Source: JBBSTY01 sp038235385 (GTDB lineage Bacteria > Actinomycetota > Acidimicrobiia > Acidimicrobiales > Acidimicrobilacustridaceae). From it: DNA of 25,212 nt. The stretch lies in NCBI GenBank assembly GCA_038235385.1, contig JBBSTY010000050.1, positions 1-25,212 on the forward strand, read 5' to 3'. The notes below the pieces were generated by a model. It made no database searches, was not told the origin of the DNA, and worked only from the letters and a program-made list of their open reading frames with translations. Shown here piece by piece: positions 1 through 7,707 of the stretch; position 1 is the stretch's first letter; each line of letters begins with the position of its first letter. The position numbers were made by a program, and so were the translations under genes.

Positions 1-746
1 CGGTCCCACAGCTCGGTGAACGCGCGCAGCTTGCAGATCTCCTCGACGAAGCGGATGCCGGCGTTGACGAAGAACGAGATCGATGCCACCACCGCCGGGA
101 ACCGATCGGCGGGCACCTGTCCCGACTCCTTCACCGCGTCGAGGATGTCGACGGCGGTCGCGAGGGAGTACGCCAGCTCCTGCACCGGCGTCGCCCCGGC
201 CTCTTGCAGGTGGTAGCTGCAGACGTTCATCGGGTTCCACTTCGGGATCCACTCGGAGCAGAAGGCGATCATGTCGACGATGAGCCGACGCGAGGGCTCC
301 GGCGGGAAGATGTAGGTGCCCCGCGACAGGTACTCCTTGACGATGTCGTTCTGGGTGGTGCCGCGCAGCAGGCGCGACTCGACACCCTGGTTCTCGGCGT
401 TGGCGACGTAGAGGCCGAGCATCCACGCCGCCGGTGCGTTGATGGTCATCGACGTGTTCATCTCGCCGACCGGGATCTGGTCGAGGAGCTGACGCATGTG
501 CCCGAGATGGGCCACGGGCACGCCGACCTTGCCCACCTCGCCCTTGGCCTTCGGATCGTCGGGGTCGTAGCCGGTCTGGGTCGGGAGGTCGAACGCCACC
601 GAGAGCCCGGTCTGGCCCTTGGCCAGGTTGGTGCGGTAGAGCGCGTTGGACGCGATGGCGGTGGAGTGACCGGAGTAGGTCCGCATGAGCCAGGGCCGGT
701 CCCGCTGAGCGGGCGACGGGTTCACGACGTCGTCTGGAGCTGCCAT
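1..746 (-). CDS. Acyl-CoA mutase large subunit, ethylmalonyl-CoA mutase (MeaA/Ecm)-like, partial
   Basis: This is the N-terminal 248 residues of a B12-dependent acyl-CoA mutase; the gene runs off the left edge, so the C-terminal cobalamin-binding domain is not visible. The ATG is at 746 on the minus strand. The visible part is the substrate-binding TIM barrel. RTYSGHSTA (residues 22-30) carries the substrate tyrosine Y24, followed by GQTGLSVAFDLPTQTGYD (44-61), MNTSMTINA (96-104), TQNDIVKEYLSRGTY (131-145) and MNVCSYHLQEAGATP (173-187) with the active-site histidine H179. Classical methylmalonyl-CoA mutases read RQYAGFSTAEESN and ISGYHMQEAGAT at these places; the versions here match the MeaA/ethylmalonyl-CoA mutase branch as I remember it. 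That enzyme converts ethylmalonyl-CoA to methylsuccinyl-CoA in the ethylmalonyl-CoA pathway, but mutases for isobutyryl- or hydroxyisobutyryl-CoA are relatives, so the substrate is not fixed. It diverges from the aldolase gene across an 83-bp gap. No crotonyl-CoA carboxylase/reductase gene is in the window. Confidence 0.88.
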   Translation of the reverse strand, partial: MAAPDDVVNPSPAQRDRPWLMRTYSGHSTAIASNALYRTNLAKGQTGLSVAFDLPTQTGYDPDDPKAKGEVGKVGVPVAHLGHMRQLLDQIPVGEMNTSMTINAPAAWMLGLYVANAENQGVESRLLRGTTQNDIVKEYLSRGTYIFPPEPSRRLIVDMIAFCSEWIPKWNPMNVCSYHLQEAGATPVQELAYSLATAVDILDAVKESGQVPADRFPAVVASISFFVNAGIRFVEEICKLRAFTELWD

Positions 747-829
747 CCGGAGATGGTCCCGCGTTTGGGCCACCCGTGTCATCCTGACCGCATGTCAGAT
801 GGATCGGGACCCGACGTCGAGATGCTGGC

Positions 830-1501
830 GTGACCCCCAACGGTGCACCGATCGACGAGGTCCGTCGGGCTGTCCTGGCCTCGGCGAAGGCGATGCACGC
901 GCGACGAATGGTCGAGGACACCGCCGGCAACGTGTCCGGCCGCGTCGACGACGGGACGATCGTGCTGACCCCCTCGGCGGTCTCGTACCCAGAGATGACG
1001 CTCGACGATCTCGTCGTGGTGGACCTCGACGGCGCCGTCCTCGAGGGGGCGCGCCGGGCCACCTCCGAGAAGGGGGTCCACCTCGCCACCCTTGCGGCCC
1101 ATCCCGAGGTCGGCGGCGTGGTCCACTGCCACGCCACCCACGCGTCGATGTACGCGGTCGCCCACCAACCGATACCCGCGGCCATCGACGAGGTGGTTCG
1201 GTACGTCGGCGGCGACGTGACGGTCGGCGCCTACCACCTTCCCGGCAGCGACGACCTCTCCGCTGAGGTCGCTCGTCACCTCGGTGACCGCTCGGCCGTG
1301 TTGATGGCCAACCACGGTCTCGTGACCGTCGGCCGATCCGTCGACGACGCGCTGCGCGTCGCGCTGGTGGTGGAGCACAACGCACGCATCGTCTGGGGTG
1401 CCCACCAGCTCGGCGGGGTCGTGGCGCTGCCGGCCGCGGCCATCGGTCAGCTCGCCGGGTCCTACCGCGAGGATCGAGACGCGTGGTGGAACCCGGCGTG
1501 A
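830..1501 (+). CDS. Class II aldolase/adducin-family protein (L-fuculose-phosphate aldolase-like)
   Basis: A 223-residue protein with the zinc-dependent class II aldolase/adducin fold. The usual landmarks are present: TAGNVSGR (31-38) in the phosphate-binding turn, SEKGVH (79-84) with the likely catalytic acid E80, HCHATH (99-104) giving zinc ligands H99 and H101, and ANHG (160-163) giving the third ligand H162. Family members such as FucA, AraD and MtnB split or epimerise sugar phosphates or dehydrate methylthioribulose-1-phosphate; nothing here decides between these. The start is GTG at 830 and no clear Shine-Dalgarno sequence precedes it, so the start is moderately certain. It lies divergent from the acyl-CoA mutase and converges on the phosphotransferase with an 84-bp gap in which I see no convincing terminator. 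A role in the same pathway as the mutase is not supported by anything other than position. Confidence 0.85.
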   Translation: MTPNGAPIDEVRRAVLASAKAMHARRMVEDTAGNVSGRVDDGTIVLTPSAVSYPEMTLDDLVVVDLDGAVLEGARRATSEKGVHLATLAAHPEVGGVVHCHATHASMYAVAHQPIPAAIDEVVRYVGGDVTVGAYHLPGSDDLSAEVARHLGDRSAVLMANHGLVTVGRSVDDALRVALVVEHNARIVWGAHQLGGVVALPAAAIGQLAGSYREDRDAWWNPA

Positions 1502-1585
1502 CCGCCTCGGTGTCCACCGTCGACGGGTGCTGATCGGGCGCCGGTCAGGTGATGGGGGTGGGCACGCGTCGCCACACCAGCCGGC

Positions 1586-2716
1586 TCACGTGGCCAGGAG
1601 CTGCGCGAACAGCGATCGGTGGTGCAGGAGGTCGTCCACGTCCGCAGGCATCTCGATCTCACCGAAGTGCGCTTGGCGAGCACCGGTGCGCATGAACACG
1701 ATCCCCCACTGGACTGCGGCGTACATGAGGTAGAAGTCGAGATCTCGCGGCGTGTGCCCCGAGATCGCCTCGTACGTGCCGGCAACGTCGTCGGCTCGGA
1801 GGAAGTACGCCATGCCGGGTAGGTCGAAGCTCTGCGCGAGTGATTCGAACACGCGGTGGGCGAAGATCAACCACCCCAGATCGAGCTCGCGCGGCCCGAG
1901 TCCCGCCATCTCCCAGTCGAGCACGGCCACCGGTTCGAAGTCGCGGTACATGACGTTGCCGATCCGGGCGTCGCCCCAGCTGAGCACGGTCGCGCCCTCG
2001 TCGGCAGGCCAGTGGTCGTCCAGCCACCGGAAGCCCGCCTCGACCATCGTCGAGCGCATCGACCGGGCGGCGGCGAAGTCGTACCAGGCCCGGCAGTGAT
2101 CGACGTGCCGGCGCAGCGCCGACCCGTCCGACGTTCCCGAAGCGAGGAAGGCGAAGCGCGCCTCCGGTCGATCGATCCCGTGCAGGGCGGCGAGCACACC
2201 GACCGTCGAGTCCTGCATCCGTCGTTGCTGATCGGGGGCGGCATCGAAGAGCCAGTTGTCACCGAAGGTGTACGGCATCACGTCCGGGGGAACGAGGCCA
2301 TCCACGCGATCCATCACGAAGAACGGCGACCCGATGACGGTCGGGTCGCTCTCGATCCACCTCGTCCTCGGCACGGGTACATCGGTGAGGTCGGCCACCA
2401 TCGTCATGAGCTCGAACTGGTGACCGAGCTCGTAGTCGGGGAAGACCGGTTCGTTCGCCTCGTCCGGCGCGATGCGAGCGACCAGTTCGTCTCGATGCAT
2501 CCGCCCACCCGTGTCGGTCCACCTCGCTTCGAACAGGACCGTTTCGCTGGACATCCCGTTGGCCGAGGTCGACCCGATCTCGGGAACCCCCGGGTCCGCT
2601 CCTTCGGGGAGCCGATCGGTGAGCCATGCCGTGAGGCTCTCTCGGAGCCGCTCGCCGTCTCTCGTCGCCACGACCAGGTCGGGATGGTCGGGCTCGATCG
2701 GTGGTGCGTCGCTCAT
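1586..2716 (-). CDS. APH-like phosphotransferase family protein
   Basis: A 376-residue protein kinase-like/APH-fold phosphotransferase of the type often found beside acyl-CoA dehydrogenase genes. An N-lobe strand pattern ending in ELVARIAP precedes the hinge-like FFVMDRVDG segment. The catalytic loop reads SWGDARIGN (about residues 246-254 from the chosen start), with D249 as base and N254 as metal ligand; the usual HGD histidine is W here, common in this subfamily. LDWEMA carries the metal-binding aspartate of the DFG-equivalent motif. The likely reaction is ATP-dependent phosphorylation of a small hydroxyl compound; the substrate is unknown. I chose the ATG at 2716 over an in-frame ATG at 2728, because GGGGGAG lies five bases before 2716 and falls inside the longer reading. 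It is monocistronic or read from the ClC unit upstream; 158 bp separate them. Confidence 0.85.
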   Translation of the reverse strand: MSDAPPIEPDHPDLVVATRDGERLRESLTAWLTDRLPEGADPGVPEIGSTSANGMSSETVLFEARWTDTGGRMHRDELVARIAPDEANEPVFPDYELGHQFELMTMVADLTDVPVPRTRWIESDPTVIGSPFFVMDRVDGLVPPDVMPYTFGDNWLFDAAPDQQRRMQDSTVGVLAALHGIDRPEARFAFLASGTSDGSALRRHVDHCRAWYDFAAARSMRSTMVEAGFRWLDDHWPADEGATVLSWGDARIGNVMYRDFEPVAVLDWEMAGLGPRELDLGWLIFAHRVFESLAQSFDLPGMAYFLRADDVAGTYEAISGHTPRDLDFYLMYAAVQWGIVFMRTGARQAHFGEIEMPADVDDLLHHRSLFAQLLAT

Positions 2717-2803
2717 GGTCTCCCCCATGGAATCTCGTGCGCCGGCGGTGATGCACCCCGGCGCCGTCGCCGGTCATTGTCGCACCTTCGGGCCGATGCA
2801 ACG

Positions 2804-2818
2804 GGCCGGGACCCGGCC
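2804..2818. repeat. GC-rich inverted repeat in the gap behind the ClC gene
   Basis: GGCCGGG and CCCGGCC are perfect complements separated by a single A, inside the 158-bp gap between the ClC gene and the phosphotransferase gene. It could be a short terminator stem without a T-tract or a regulator site; the single-base loop argues against a simple hairpin terminator. Palindromes of this composition also arise by chance at this GC content. Confidence 0.35.
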
Positions 2819-2874
2819 GGCTTCGAGGTGGCATCCGTGTGCGCGGTGTCGACCCGGTACGACGACGGGCCGGC

Positions 2875-4560
2875 TCAGGTCTCCGACGGCTCGTCGGTCG
2901 TACCCAGGATGGCATCGAGGCGGACGATGTCGACGCTGGTCACCACACCGACGAACGCGCCGCCGCTGTCGAGCACAGGGAGCACCTCGACACCTGCGAC
3001 GTCCATGGCTCGCAGCGCGTCCTCGAGCGTCCACGTCGGAGCGGCACAGGGCCAGTCGTCGTGGAGCACCTCGGACACCTCGATGTCGTCCCACGTCTCG
3101 GGCTTGTGCTTGCGGAGGTCGTCGCTGTCGACCATGCCGAGGTACGTGCTGCCGTCGAGAACCGGAACGCTGGTCTCGCGCATCATGAGCAGGTGCTGGT
3201 CGTAGAACTCGCGGAGGGTCGCGTCAGGTGGCACCCCGAGGACGTCCCCCCGGATGGCCGAGCTGATGGGGAGGGCGAAGCGCTGCTCGAGGTGACCTCG
3301 GCGGCCGGTCACCTGATAGGGCGAGACCGAGATGTCCCCCATCACCAGTTGGGCCGCGACCGAGGCGATGAGCCCGGGAACGATGAAGCCCGGCCGGCCC
3401 GTCGCCTCGGCGACGAACACCACGCCGGCGAGAGGGGTGCGGTAGCCGGCTCCCAGGAACGCCGCGATCCCGATGAGCGGGAAGAGGTTCGTGGTGTCAC
3501 CGATGGCGATCGCTCCCGCATCGCCGATGAGGGCGCCTGCGATCACGAGGGGGACGAAGAGCCCTCCCACGCCACCTCCGGCCACGGTCGCGGCGGTCGC
3601 CGCCACGCGGAAGGCGAGCAGGGCCAACACCAGACCGATGCCGTGACCGGGTTCGGTGACCCATTCGAGGGTCCGGTACCCGGATCCGCTCGACAGGCCC
3701 GACCCGAAGATCCACGTCGAGGTGACCAGGAGCGCGGCGAGGGTCGCGCCGGCGCCGCAGATGCGCACGACCGGGTGGCCCCGGACCACCAGGCGCTTGG
3801 CCAGGGTGATGAGCGCCGCGAAGGCCCGGGCGCCCAACCCGCACACCAACCCGAGGATGGCGGCACCGCCGAGCTCCTTGAGGTCGAAGGGCGGCGAGCC
3901 ATCGACCTGGAACAGCGGCTGGGTCCCGATCAGGGCGACGAAGCTGAGGTACCCGGTGGCTGCACCCAGGAGCGCCGGGAGGAGCATGTGGCGCGCGGTG
4001 TCGTCCCGGTACGGCACCTCCAGGGCGAAGATCGCCCCGGTGGCCGGCGCCCTGAAGATGGCGGCGACACCGGCGGCGGCGCCGGCGACCATGAGCACCT
4101 TGCTGTCGGCTCGGCTGAACCACCGCGACCACCGACGCTGGATCGAGGTCCCGACCACGGCGCCGAGGTACAGCGAGGGGCCCTCGAAGCCCATCGACCC
4201 ACCCGAACCCAACGTGGCCACACCGGCCAGCAGCCTCCCCAGGGCCGGCCGCACGGCCAACGGGGCTCCGCGCTCGTGGAAGTTGCGGATGTACTCATCG
4301 GCGGTCGAGGGCGTCGCCCGCTGGGCCAGGAAGTGCAACGACAGGGCGGCGAGCACCAGGCCGGCGACGAGCGCCAGCGCCTGGAACCCGACGTCGAGCT
4401 CGAGGATGTGGTCGTAGATCTTCGAACGGGTCAGCCACTCGAACCCTGCGACCCCGACGCCGGTGAGCGCGCCGGTGAGCGCGGCGAGCACCAGCGTCCG
4501 CTGCGTCCGGAGATCCAGTGCATCGGACACGCTCGTGGGCAGGACGTCCTTCAGGCCCAT
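2875..4560 (-). CDS. ClC-family chloride channel/transporter with C-terminal CBS pair
   Basis: A 561-residue membrane protein: a ClC transmembrane domain (about 20-420) with two cytoplasmic CBS domains (about 430-485 and 495-550). The selectivity-filter motif GFEGP (124-128) holds the gating glutamate E126, and GGLFVP (332-337) is the GxFxP motif. Y415 in SPYQV is a plausible equivalent of the central chloride-coordinating tyrosine. Two features are unusual. The canonical GSGIP motif is absent (the region reads TPSTADEY, 83-90). At the internal proton-glutamate position the sequence is ALEVPYR, so E203 of E. coli ClC aligns with V182, as in vertebrate channel-type ClCs. This hints at chloride conduction without tight proton coupling, an inference only. 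The start overlaps the end of the MarR gene by 10 bp, so the two are very likely translationally coupled. The CBS pair probably senses nucleotides. Confidence 0.93.
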   Translation of the reverse strand: MGLKDVLPTSVSDALDLRTQRTLVLAALTGALTGVGVAGFEWLTRSKIYDHILELDVGFQALALVAGLVLAALSLHFLAQRATPSTADEYIRNFHERGAPLAVRPALGRLLAGVATLGSGGSMGFEGPSLYLGAVVGTSIQRRWSRWFSRADSKVLMVAGAAAGVAAIFRAPATGAIFALEVPYRDDTARHMLLPALLGAATGYLSFVALIGTQPLFQVDGSPPFDLKELGGAAILGLVCGLGARAFAALITLAKRLVVRGHPVVRICGAGATLAALLVTSTWIFGSGLSSGSGYRTLEWVTEPGHGIGLVLALLAFRVAATAATVAGGGVGGLFVPLVIAGALIGDAGAIAIGDTTNLFPLIGIAAFLGAGYRTPLAGVVFVAEATGRPGFIVPGLIASVAAQLVMGDISVSPYQVTGRRGHLEQRFALPISSAIRGDVLGVPPDATLREFYDQHLLMMRETSVPVLDGSTYLGMVDSDDLRKHKPETWDDIEVSEVLHDDWPCAAPTWTLEDALRAMDVAGVEVLPVLDSGGAFVGVVTSVDIVRLDAILGTTDEPSET

Positions 4561-5039
4561 CCGAGGTACCAGCCGTTCTCGGGCGTCTCGCCGGCGGCCC
4601 GGTTGAACTCCTCCAACGAGCGCACGAGCTCGGCGCGATCCCGATCGGCCATCGCCGTCACGACCTTGCGCAGCTCGACGCGCCGACGACGGCTGACCTC
4701 CCCCACGATCGCGGCTCCCGCCTCGGTCACCATCAACCGGACCTCTCGGCGGTTGGCCTCGGGCGTTCGACGAGCGACCAACGACTTCGCCACCAACCGG
4801 TCGCAGAGCCGGGTCGCGGTCGACGGCGCGATCTGCAGCTCCGACGCGAGGGCGTTGGCCGACTGGGGACCCCGGGATTGCAGCACCACGAGCGCCCGGT
4901 ACTGCGCGAGCGTCACCTCGTCGGCGACGTCGCCGAGCGATCGGGACGCGATGGACACCAGGACCCGCGACACGCCCAGCACCGCGTCGGTGATCGCCTC
5001 GAGGTCTCCCGATGAGTGCACGGACGAATCATTGCTCAT
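4551..5039 (-). CDS. MarR-family transcriptional regulator
   Basis: A 162-residue winged-helix protein of typical MarR length. The recognition region SANALASELQIAPSTATRLCDRL (60-82) is followed by the wing, with the usual R-R-E-V-R-L pattern (97-102), then C-terminal dimerisation helices rich in Arg and Glu. MarR proteins usually repress a neighbouring transporter or detoxification operon and release DNA on binding a small phenolic ligand. Here the regulator is first in a minus-strand operon with the ClC gene, overlapping it by 10 bp, so control of chloride or pH/anion transport and of itself is the simplest reading. The ATG at 5039 has only a weak ribosome site, but the upstream in-frame sequence is not protein-like. 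The 186-bp region to the divergent histidine kinase gene must hold its promoter. Confidence 0.9.
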   Translation of the reverse strand: MSNDSSVHSSGDLEAITDAVLGVSRVLVSIASRSLGDVADEVTLAQYRALVVLQSRGPQSANALASELQIAPSTATRLCDRLVAKSLVARRTPEANRREVRLMVTEAGAAIVGEVSRRRRVELRKVVTAMADRDRAELVRSLEEFNRAAGETPENGWYLGWA

Positions 5040-5120
5040 GACAACGATGGCGACCAACCCGGGGGAACCCGCCCCACCGCAGGGTCGCACGGCTGACCCC
5101 GAGAGGCTGCACCGCTCCCG

Positions 5121-5126
5121 TAGGGT
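5121..5126 (+). promoter_or_regulatory. Candidate -10 element of the histidine kinase operon
   Basis: TAGGGT matches the actinobacterial TAnnnT -10 pattern and is followed seven bases later by an ATG at 5134, the spacing expected for a leaderless transcript. I cannot find a convincing -35 at 16-19 bp. It would give the kinase gene a leader of about 92 nt. Confidence 0.4.
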
Positions 5127-5133
5127 CGAGTCG

Positions 5134-5229
5134 ATGGAGGCGACCTGGGAGCAGACACCGACGCGCCCGGGAGCAGCCGTCCCCGCAGGGGCGGAGGCGG
5201 CCATCGACCGGTCGGCTCGATCGGCGTGA
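5134..5229 (+). CDS. Possible 31-codon leaderless leader ORF ahead of the histidine kinase
   Basis: A 31-residue reading frame starts with the ATG just behind the TAGGGT element and ends with a TGA that overlaps the GTG start of the kinase (GTGA). The encoded peptide is rich in Ala, Arg and Thr and has no recognisable motif. Translation of it could feed ribosomes onto the kinase start, which has no obvious Shine-Dalgarno sequence. A GTG followed by A always creates such a stop, so the overlap by itself proves nothing. Confidence 0.2.
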   Translation: MEATWEQTPTRPGAAVPAGAEAAIDRSARSA

Positions 5230-6704
5230 GGCACCGATCCACGGCGTCGGCCGGCCGGGGGCCGGGGCAACGCGCCCCCGGCCGGGGCGGAAGGCTCCCT
5301 CGACTCAGCCTCCGCGTGCGGACCATCGCCGCCTTCAGCCTGGTGTCGCTGGTCCTGTCGGGCACCCTCGCCCTCCTCGCGTACTCGACCGTGCGATCGT
5401 CGCTGCTCGACGCTCGGCGCGAATCGGCCATGCGCGAGACGTACACGAACGCTCGCTCCGTTCGCACGAGGCTCCGCACCGACAGCACGAACCTCGTCGA
5501 GTTGCTCGCCGGCCTGCAGCGGGACACCTCGGGCGACGTCTTCCTCTACGTCGACGGGCGCTGGTTCGCCAGCTCGCTCGTCGCGGACCACGCGGTCATC
5601 CCGTCCGATCTGGAAGAGCACCTCGAGCGAGGCGACGCGGGCCACCAGATCGTGGCGTCCGGAGGTGACGCCCTCCTCGCCACCGGCGTCCCGATCGCCG
5701 AGGCCGACGCGATCTACTACCAGGTCTCTGCGCTCGACGAGCTCGACCAGACCTTGGGCGTGCTGGGTTCTGCGTTGGCGATCGGTGCGCTGGTCGCGGC
5801 GATGGTCGGCGCGCTCACCGGTGCCGTGGTCAGTGGACGGGTCATCCGCCCTCTGCGAGACATCTCCCAGGTCGCCGGCGACATCGCCTCGGGGCGTTCG
5901 GATTCGCGGCTCGACGCTCGTGGTGACGCCGATCTCGAACCGCTCGCCGCCTCGTTCAACGGCATGGTCGACGAGCTCCAGGAGCGGGTCCAGCGGGAGG
6001 TCCGCTTCGCGTCCGACATCAGCCACGATCTGCGTGGCCCGCTCATCGCCCTGTCCGCGGCCGTGAGCGTGGTCAACCGACGACGCGGGGAGCTGCCCCC
6101 CGAAGCCACCGCAGCGATCGACGCGCTCGACGAGCAGGTGCTGGCGTTCAACGCCCTGGTGCTCGATCTGCTCGAGATCTCCCGGTTCGAGGCGGGCACC
6201 GCGTCGCTCGAGACCCGTGACGTCGACATCCTCGCGCTGGTGCGGGCCATCGTCGACGAACGCACGAGCGACGCCGATCCGCCCACCATCCGGGTGATCT
6301 CCACCACCGCGGGCCGGGCGTCGGTCGATCCTCGCCGGATGCAGCAGGTCTTCACCAACCTGCTCGACAACGCCGAGAACTACGCCGGTGGGGCCACCGA
6401 GATCCGGATCGACAACCGTCCGGCGGACGGCTGCGTGCGCATCACCGTCGAGGACGACGGACCCGGCATCGACGAGTCCGAGCGAGAAGCTGTCTTCGAG
6501 CGGTTCCAGCGCGGTCGCCACGGCACCGCGCCGGGGGCACCGCGGGGCACCGGCCTCGGGTTGCCGCTGGCGGCGGAGCACGTCAAGCTCCACGGCGGTC
6601 GCATCTGGGTCGAGTCCGGTCCGCCCGGCGGAGCCCGGTTCATCGTGGAACTGCCGACCACGACGGTCCTCGACGGCGTCGGGGCCGAGGAGGATGAGCC
6701 ATGA
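5226..6704 (+). CDS. Two-component sensor histidine kinase, MtrB-like architecture
   Basis: A 492-residue membrane histidine kinase. Order of parts: basic N-terminus, TM1 (33-55), extracellular sensor of about 120 residues, TM2 (about 176-203), HAMP (about 200-255), HisKA with SDISHDLRGPL (264-274) and phospho-acceptor H267, then HATPase_c. In the ATPase domain the N box is NLLDNAENY (378-386), G1 is DDGPGI (410-415), the F box is VFERFQRG (423-430) and G2 is GTGLGL (441-446), all intact. It starts at GTG 5226. Its last bases overlap the ATG of a GerMN lipoprotein gene (ATGA). A kinase followed by a GerMN lipoprotein recalls the actinobacterial mtrA-mtrB-lpqB operon, where MtrB controls cell-envelope and division genes. 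No response regulator lies next to it, which makes it an orphan unless the partner is elsewhere. The divergent neighbour is the marR-ClC unit. Confidence 0.93.
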   Translation: MRHRSTASAGRGPGQRAPGRGGRLPRLSLRVRTIAAFSLVSLVLSGTLALLAYSTVRSSLLDARRESAMRETYTNARSVRTRLRTDSTNLVELLAGLQRDTSGDVFLYVDGRWFASSLVADHAVIPSDLEEHLERGDAGHQIVASGGDALLATGVPIAEADAIYYQVSALDELDQTLGVLGSALAIGALVAAMVGALTGAVVSGRVIRPLRDISQVAGDIASGRSDSRLDARGDADLEPLAASFNGMVDELQERVQREVRFASDISHDLRGPLIALSAAVSVVNRRRGELPPEATAAIDALDEQVLAFNALVLDLLEISRFEAGTASLETRDVDILALVRAIVDERTSDADPPTIRVISTTAGRASVDPRRMQQVFTNLLDNAENYAGGATEIRIDNRPADGCVRITVEDDGPGIDESEREAVFERFQRGRHGTAPGAPRGTGLGLPLAAEHVKLHGGRIWVESGPPGGARFIVELPTTTVLDGVGAEEDEP

Positions 6705-7438
6705 GCCACCCGTTGCCGGGCCGGGGGATCACGCCACGACGCGAACGATCGCACGGCTCCGCGCCCATCCCCCGGAGCGCAGGAGTGCGCAACGCCTCGA
6801 GACGGGCTCGTCGGCCGACCGAGCAGGGAGCGGTCCGCCGCGGCCGTGCATCGGTGTGGGCCGCGCTGGGTGCCCTCGCGGTGCTGACCGCCAGCGGATG
6901 TGGCATCGCCAGTGACGAGCAGGCGACGGTGGAGCCACGCGACCAGGTGCCGTTCGACCTCCTCGGGACCACGCCGCCGGGCACCACGCCGATCGCTCCT
7001 CCGGACGGAGCGACGAGCACCCGGATCTGCCTGGTCGGGGCCGACGGCCGGATCTACCCCGTCGAGCGGGCGCTCCAACCCGACTACACGCCGACCGACC
7101 TCGTGGATGCCCTCGTCCGAGGACCGGAACCGAGCGAGCGCACCTACGGCCTCACGTCCGCCCTCGGCGAGCCCGAGACCGTCCTCGCAGTGACCGTCGA
7201 GGGGGGCGTCGCCGAGGTCGATCTCGACCCGGCCATCTCCAAGCGACCGTCTGGCGATCAGCTCGACGTGGTCACCCAACTCGTGTGCACGTTGACCGAC
7301 CAACCCGGCGTCGGGCAGGTTCGCTTCACCGTGGACGGGCGCCCCATCGACGTGCCCACCGGAGCGGATGGGTCGTTGGCTTCGGACCCGGTGTCACGTG
7401 AGGACTACGACAGCCTCATCGCCGGCCCGGGCACGTGA
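6701..7438 (+). CDS. GerMN-domain lipoprotein (LpqB-like partner of the kinase)
   Basis: A 245-residue predicted lipoprotein. A long basic N-terminus (1-50) leads into a hydrophobic stretch (51-63) ending in TASGC, with C67 as the probable lipidated cysteine. A Pro/Thr-rich linker (80-105) precedes a GerMN domain (about 108-222) typified by TVEGGVAEVDLDPA (165-178) and a final VDGRPIDVPTGADG (211-224). GerMN domains occur in LpqB and in spore-germination proteins and are thought to act at the outer face of the membrane. The ATG at 6701 overlaps the kinase stop codon and has GAGGAGG-like sequence just upstream (6687-6693), supporting this start despite the long pre-signal region. It lacks the C-terminal beta-propeller of true LpqB, so it is a short relative. 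A role in modulating the kinase sensor is inference from the pairing. Confidence 0.82.
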   Translation: MSHPLPGRGITPRRERSHGSAPIPRSAGVRNASRRARRPTEQGAVRRGRASVWAALGALAVLTASGCGIASDEQATVEPRDQVPFDLLGTTPPGTTPIAPPDGATSTRICLVGADGRIYPVERALQPDYTPTDLVDALVRGPEPSERTYGLTSALGEPETVLAVTVEGGVAEVDLDPAISKRPSGDQLDVVTQLVCTLTDQPGVGQVRFTVDGRPIDVPTGADGSLASDPVSREDYDSLIAGPGT

Positions 7439-7451
7439 GAGCCTCGGCGGC

Positions 7452-7464
7452 CGGGCGCGGCCCG
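7452..7464. terminator. Possible short terminator stem between converging genes
   Basis: CGGGC and GCCCG flank a GCG loop just after the lipoprotein stop codon; a larger GGCGGC/GCCGCC pairing could enclose it. There is no T-tract on either side. It lies in the 68-bp gap between the plus-strand lipoprotein gene and the minus-strand small membrane protein gene. Confidence 0.3.
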
Positions 7465-7506
7465 AATGCCCCCCGCCGCCGTCCCGACGAGGTCCAGGGT
7501 GCTGAC

Positions 7507-7707
7507 CTACGCCGCTCGCGGTTGCGCGAGTTCCCGGCTCCGGGCGGCCCCCGCAGCGCGGCGCACGGCGAGATCGTCCGCGGTCAGCCGCATGGTCGAC
7601 TCCAGGGCACGTCCGACCATCGCCCGACGGGTTGACACCAGAGCCCACACCAGCGATGCGGCGGCGGCCACGGCGATGATCGTCAGGGTCACGGTCATGG
7701 TGTCCAT
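7507..7707 (-). CDS. Small single-pass membrane protein, unknown function
   Basis: A 66-residue protein that I do not recognise. Residues 4-24 form one transmembrane helix (TVTLTIIAVAAAASLVWALV) and the rest is a basic, Ala/Arg-rich cytoplasmic tail likely to be helical. The ATG at 7707 is preceded by AGAGGA with an eight-base spacing, a good ribosome site. The same frame stays open upstream to an ATG at 8013, which would give 168 residues. That upper part has a coding-like segment (about 7830-7960), but it then passes through lower-GC, poorly coding sequence, and the 8013 start has no ribosome site. I prefer the short form. It converges with the lipoprotein gene and stands alone on its strand. 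Confidence 0.5.
   Translation of the reverse strand: MDTMTVTLTIIAVAAAASLVWALVSTRRAMVGRALESTMRLTADDLAVRRAAGAARSRELAQPRAA

Noticed and set aside
1502..1585. CACC/GGTG pairing in the aldolase-phosphotransferase gap as a terminator
   Set aside because: Only a four-base stem forms, and there is no T-tract; this is expected by chance.
2839..5229. Very long plus-strand open frame opposite the ClC and MarR genes (796 codons)
   Set aside because: Its sequence is Arg/Gly/Asp/His-rich and motif-free, and the opposite strand carries two clear families. It is an antisense shadow caused by high GC; only its last 32 codons are discussed as a possible leader.
4551..6593. 680-codon minus-strand frame joining MarR with sequence antisense to the kinase
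   Set aside because: Only the C-terminal 162 residues are MarR; the rest is the shadow of the histidine kinase gene. The ATG at 5039 gives a normal-length regulator.
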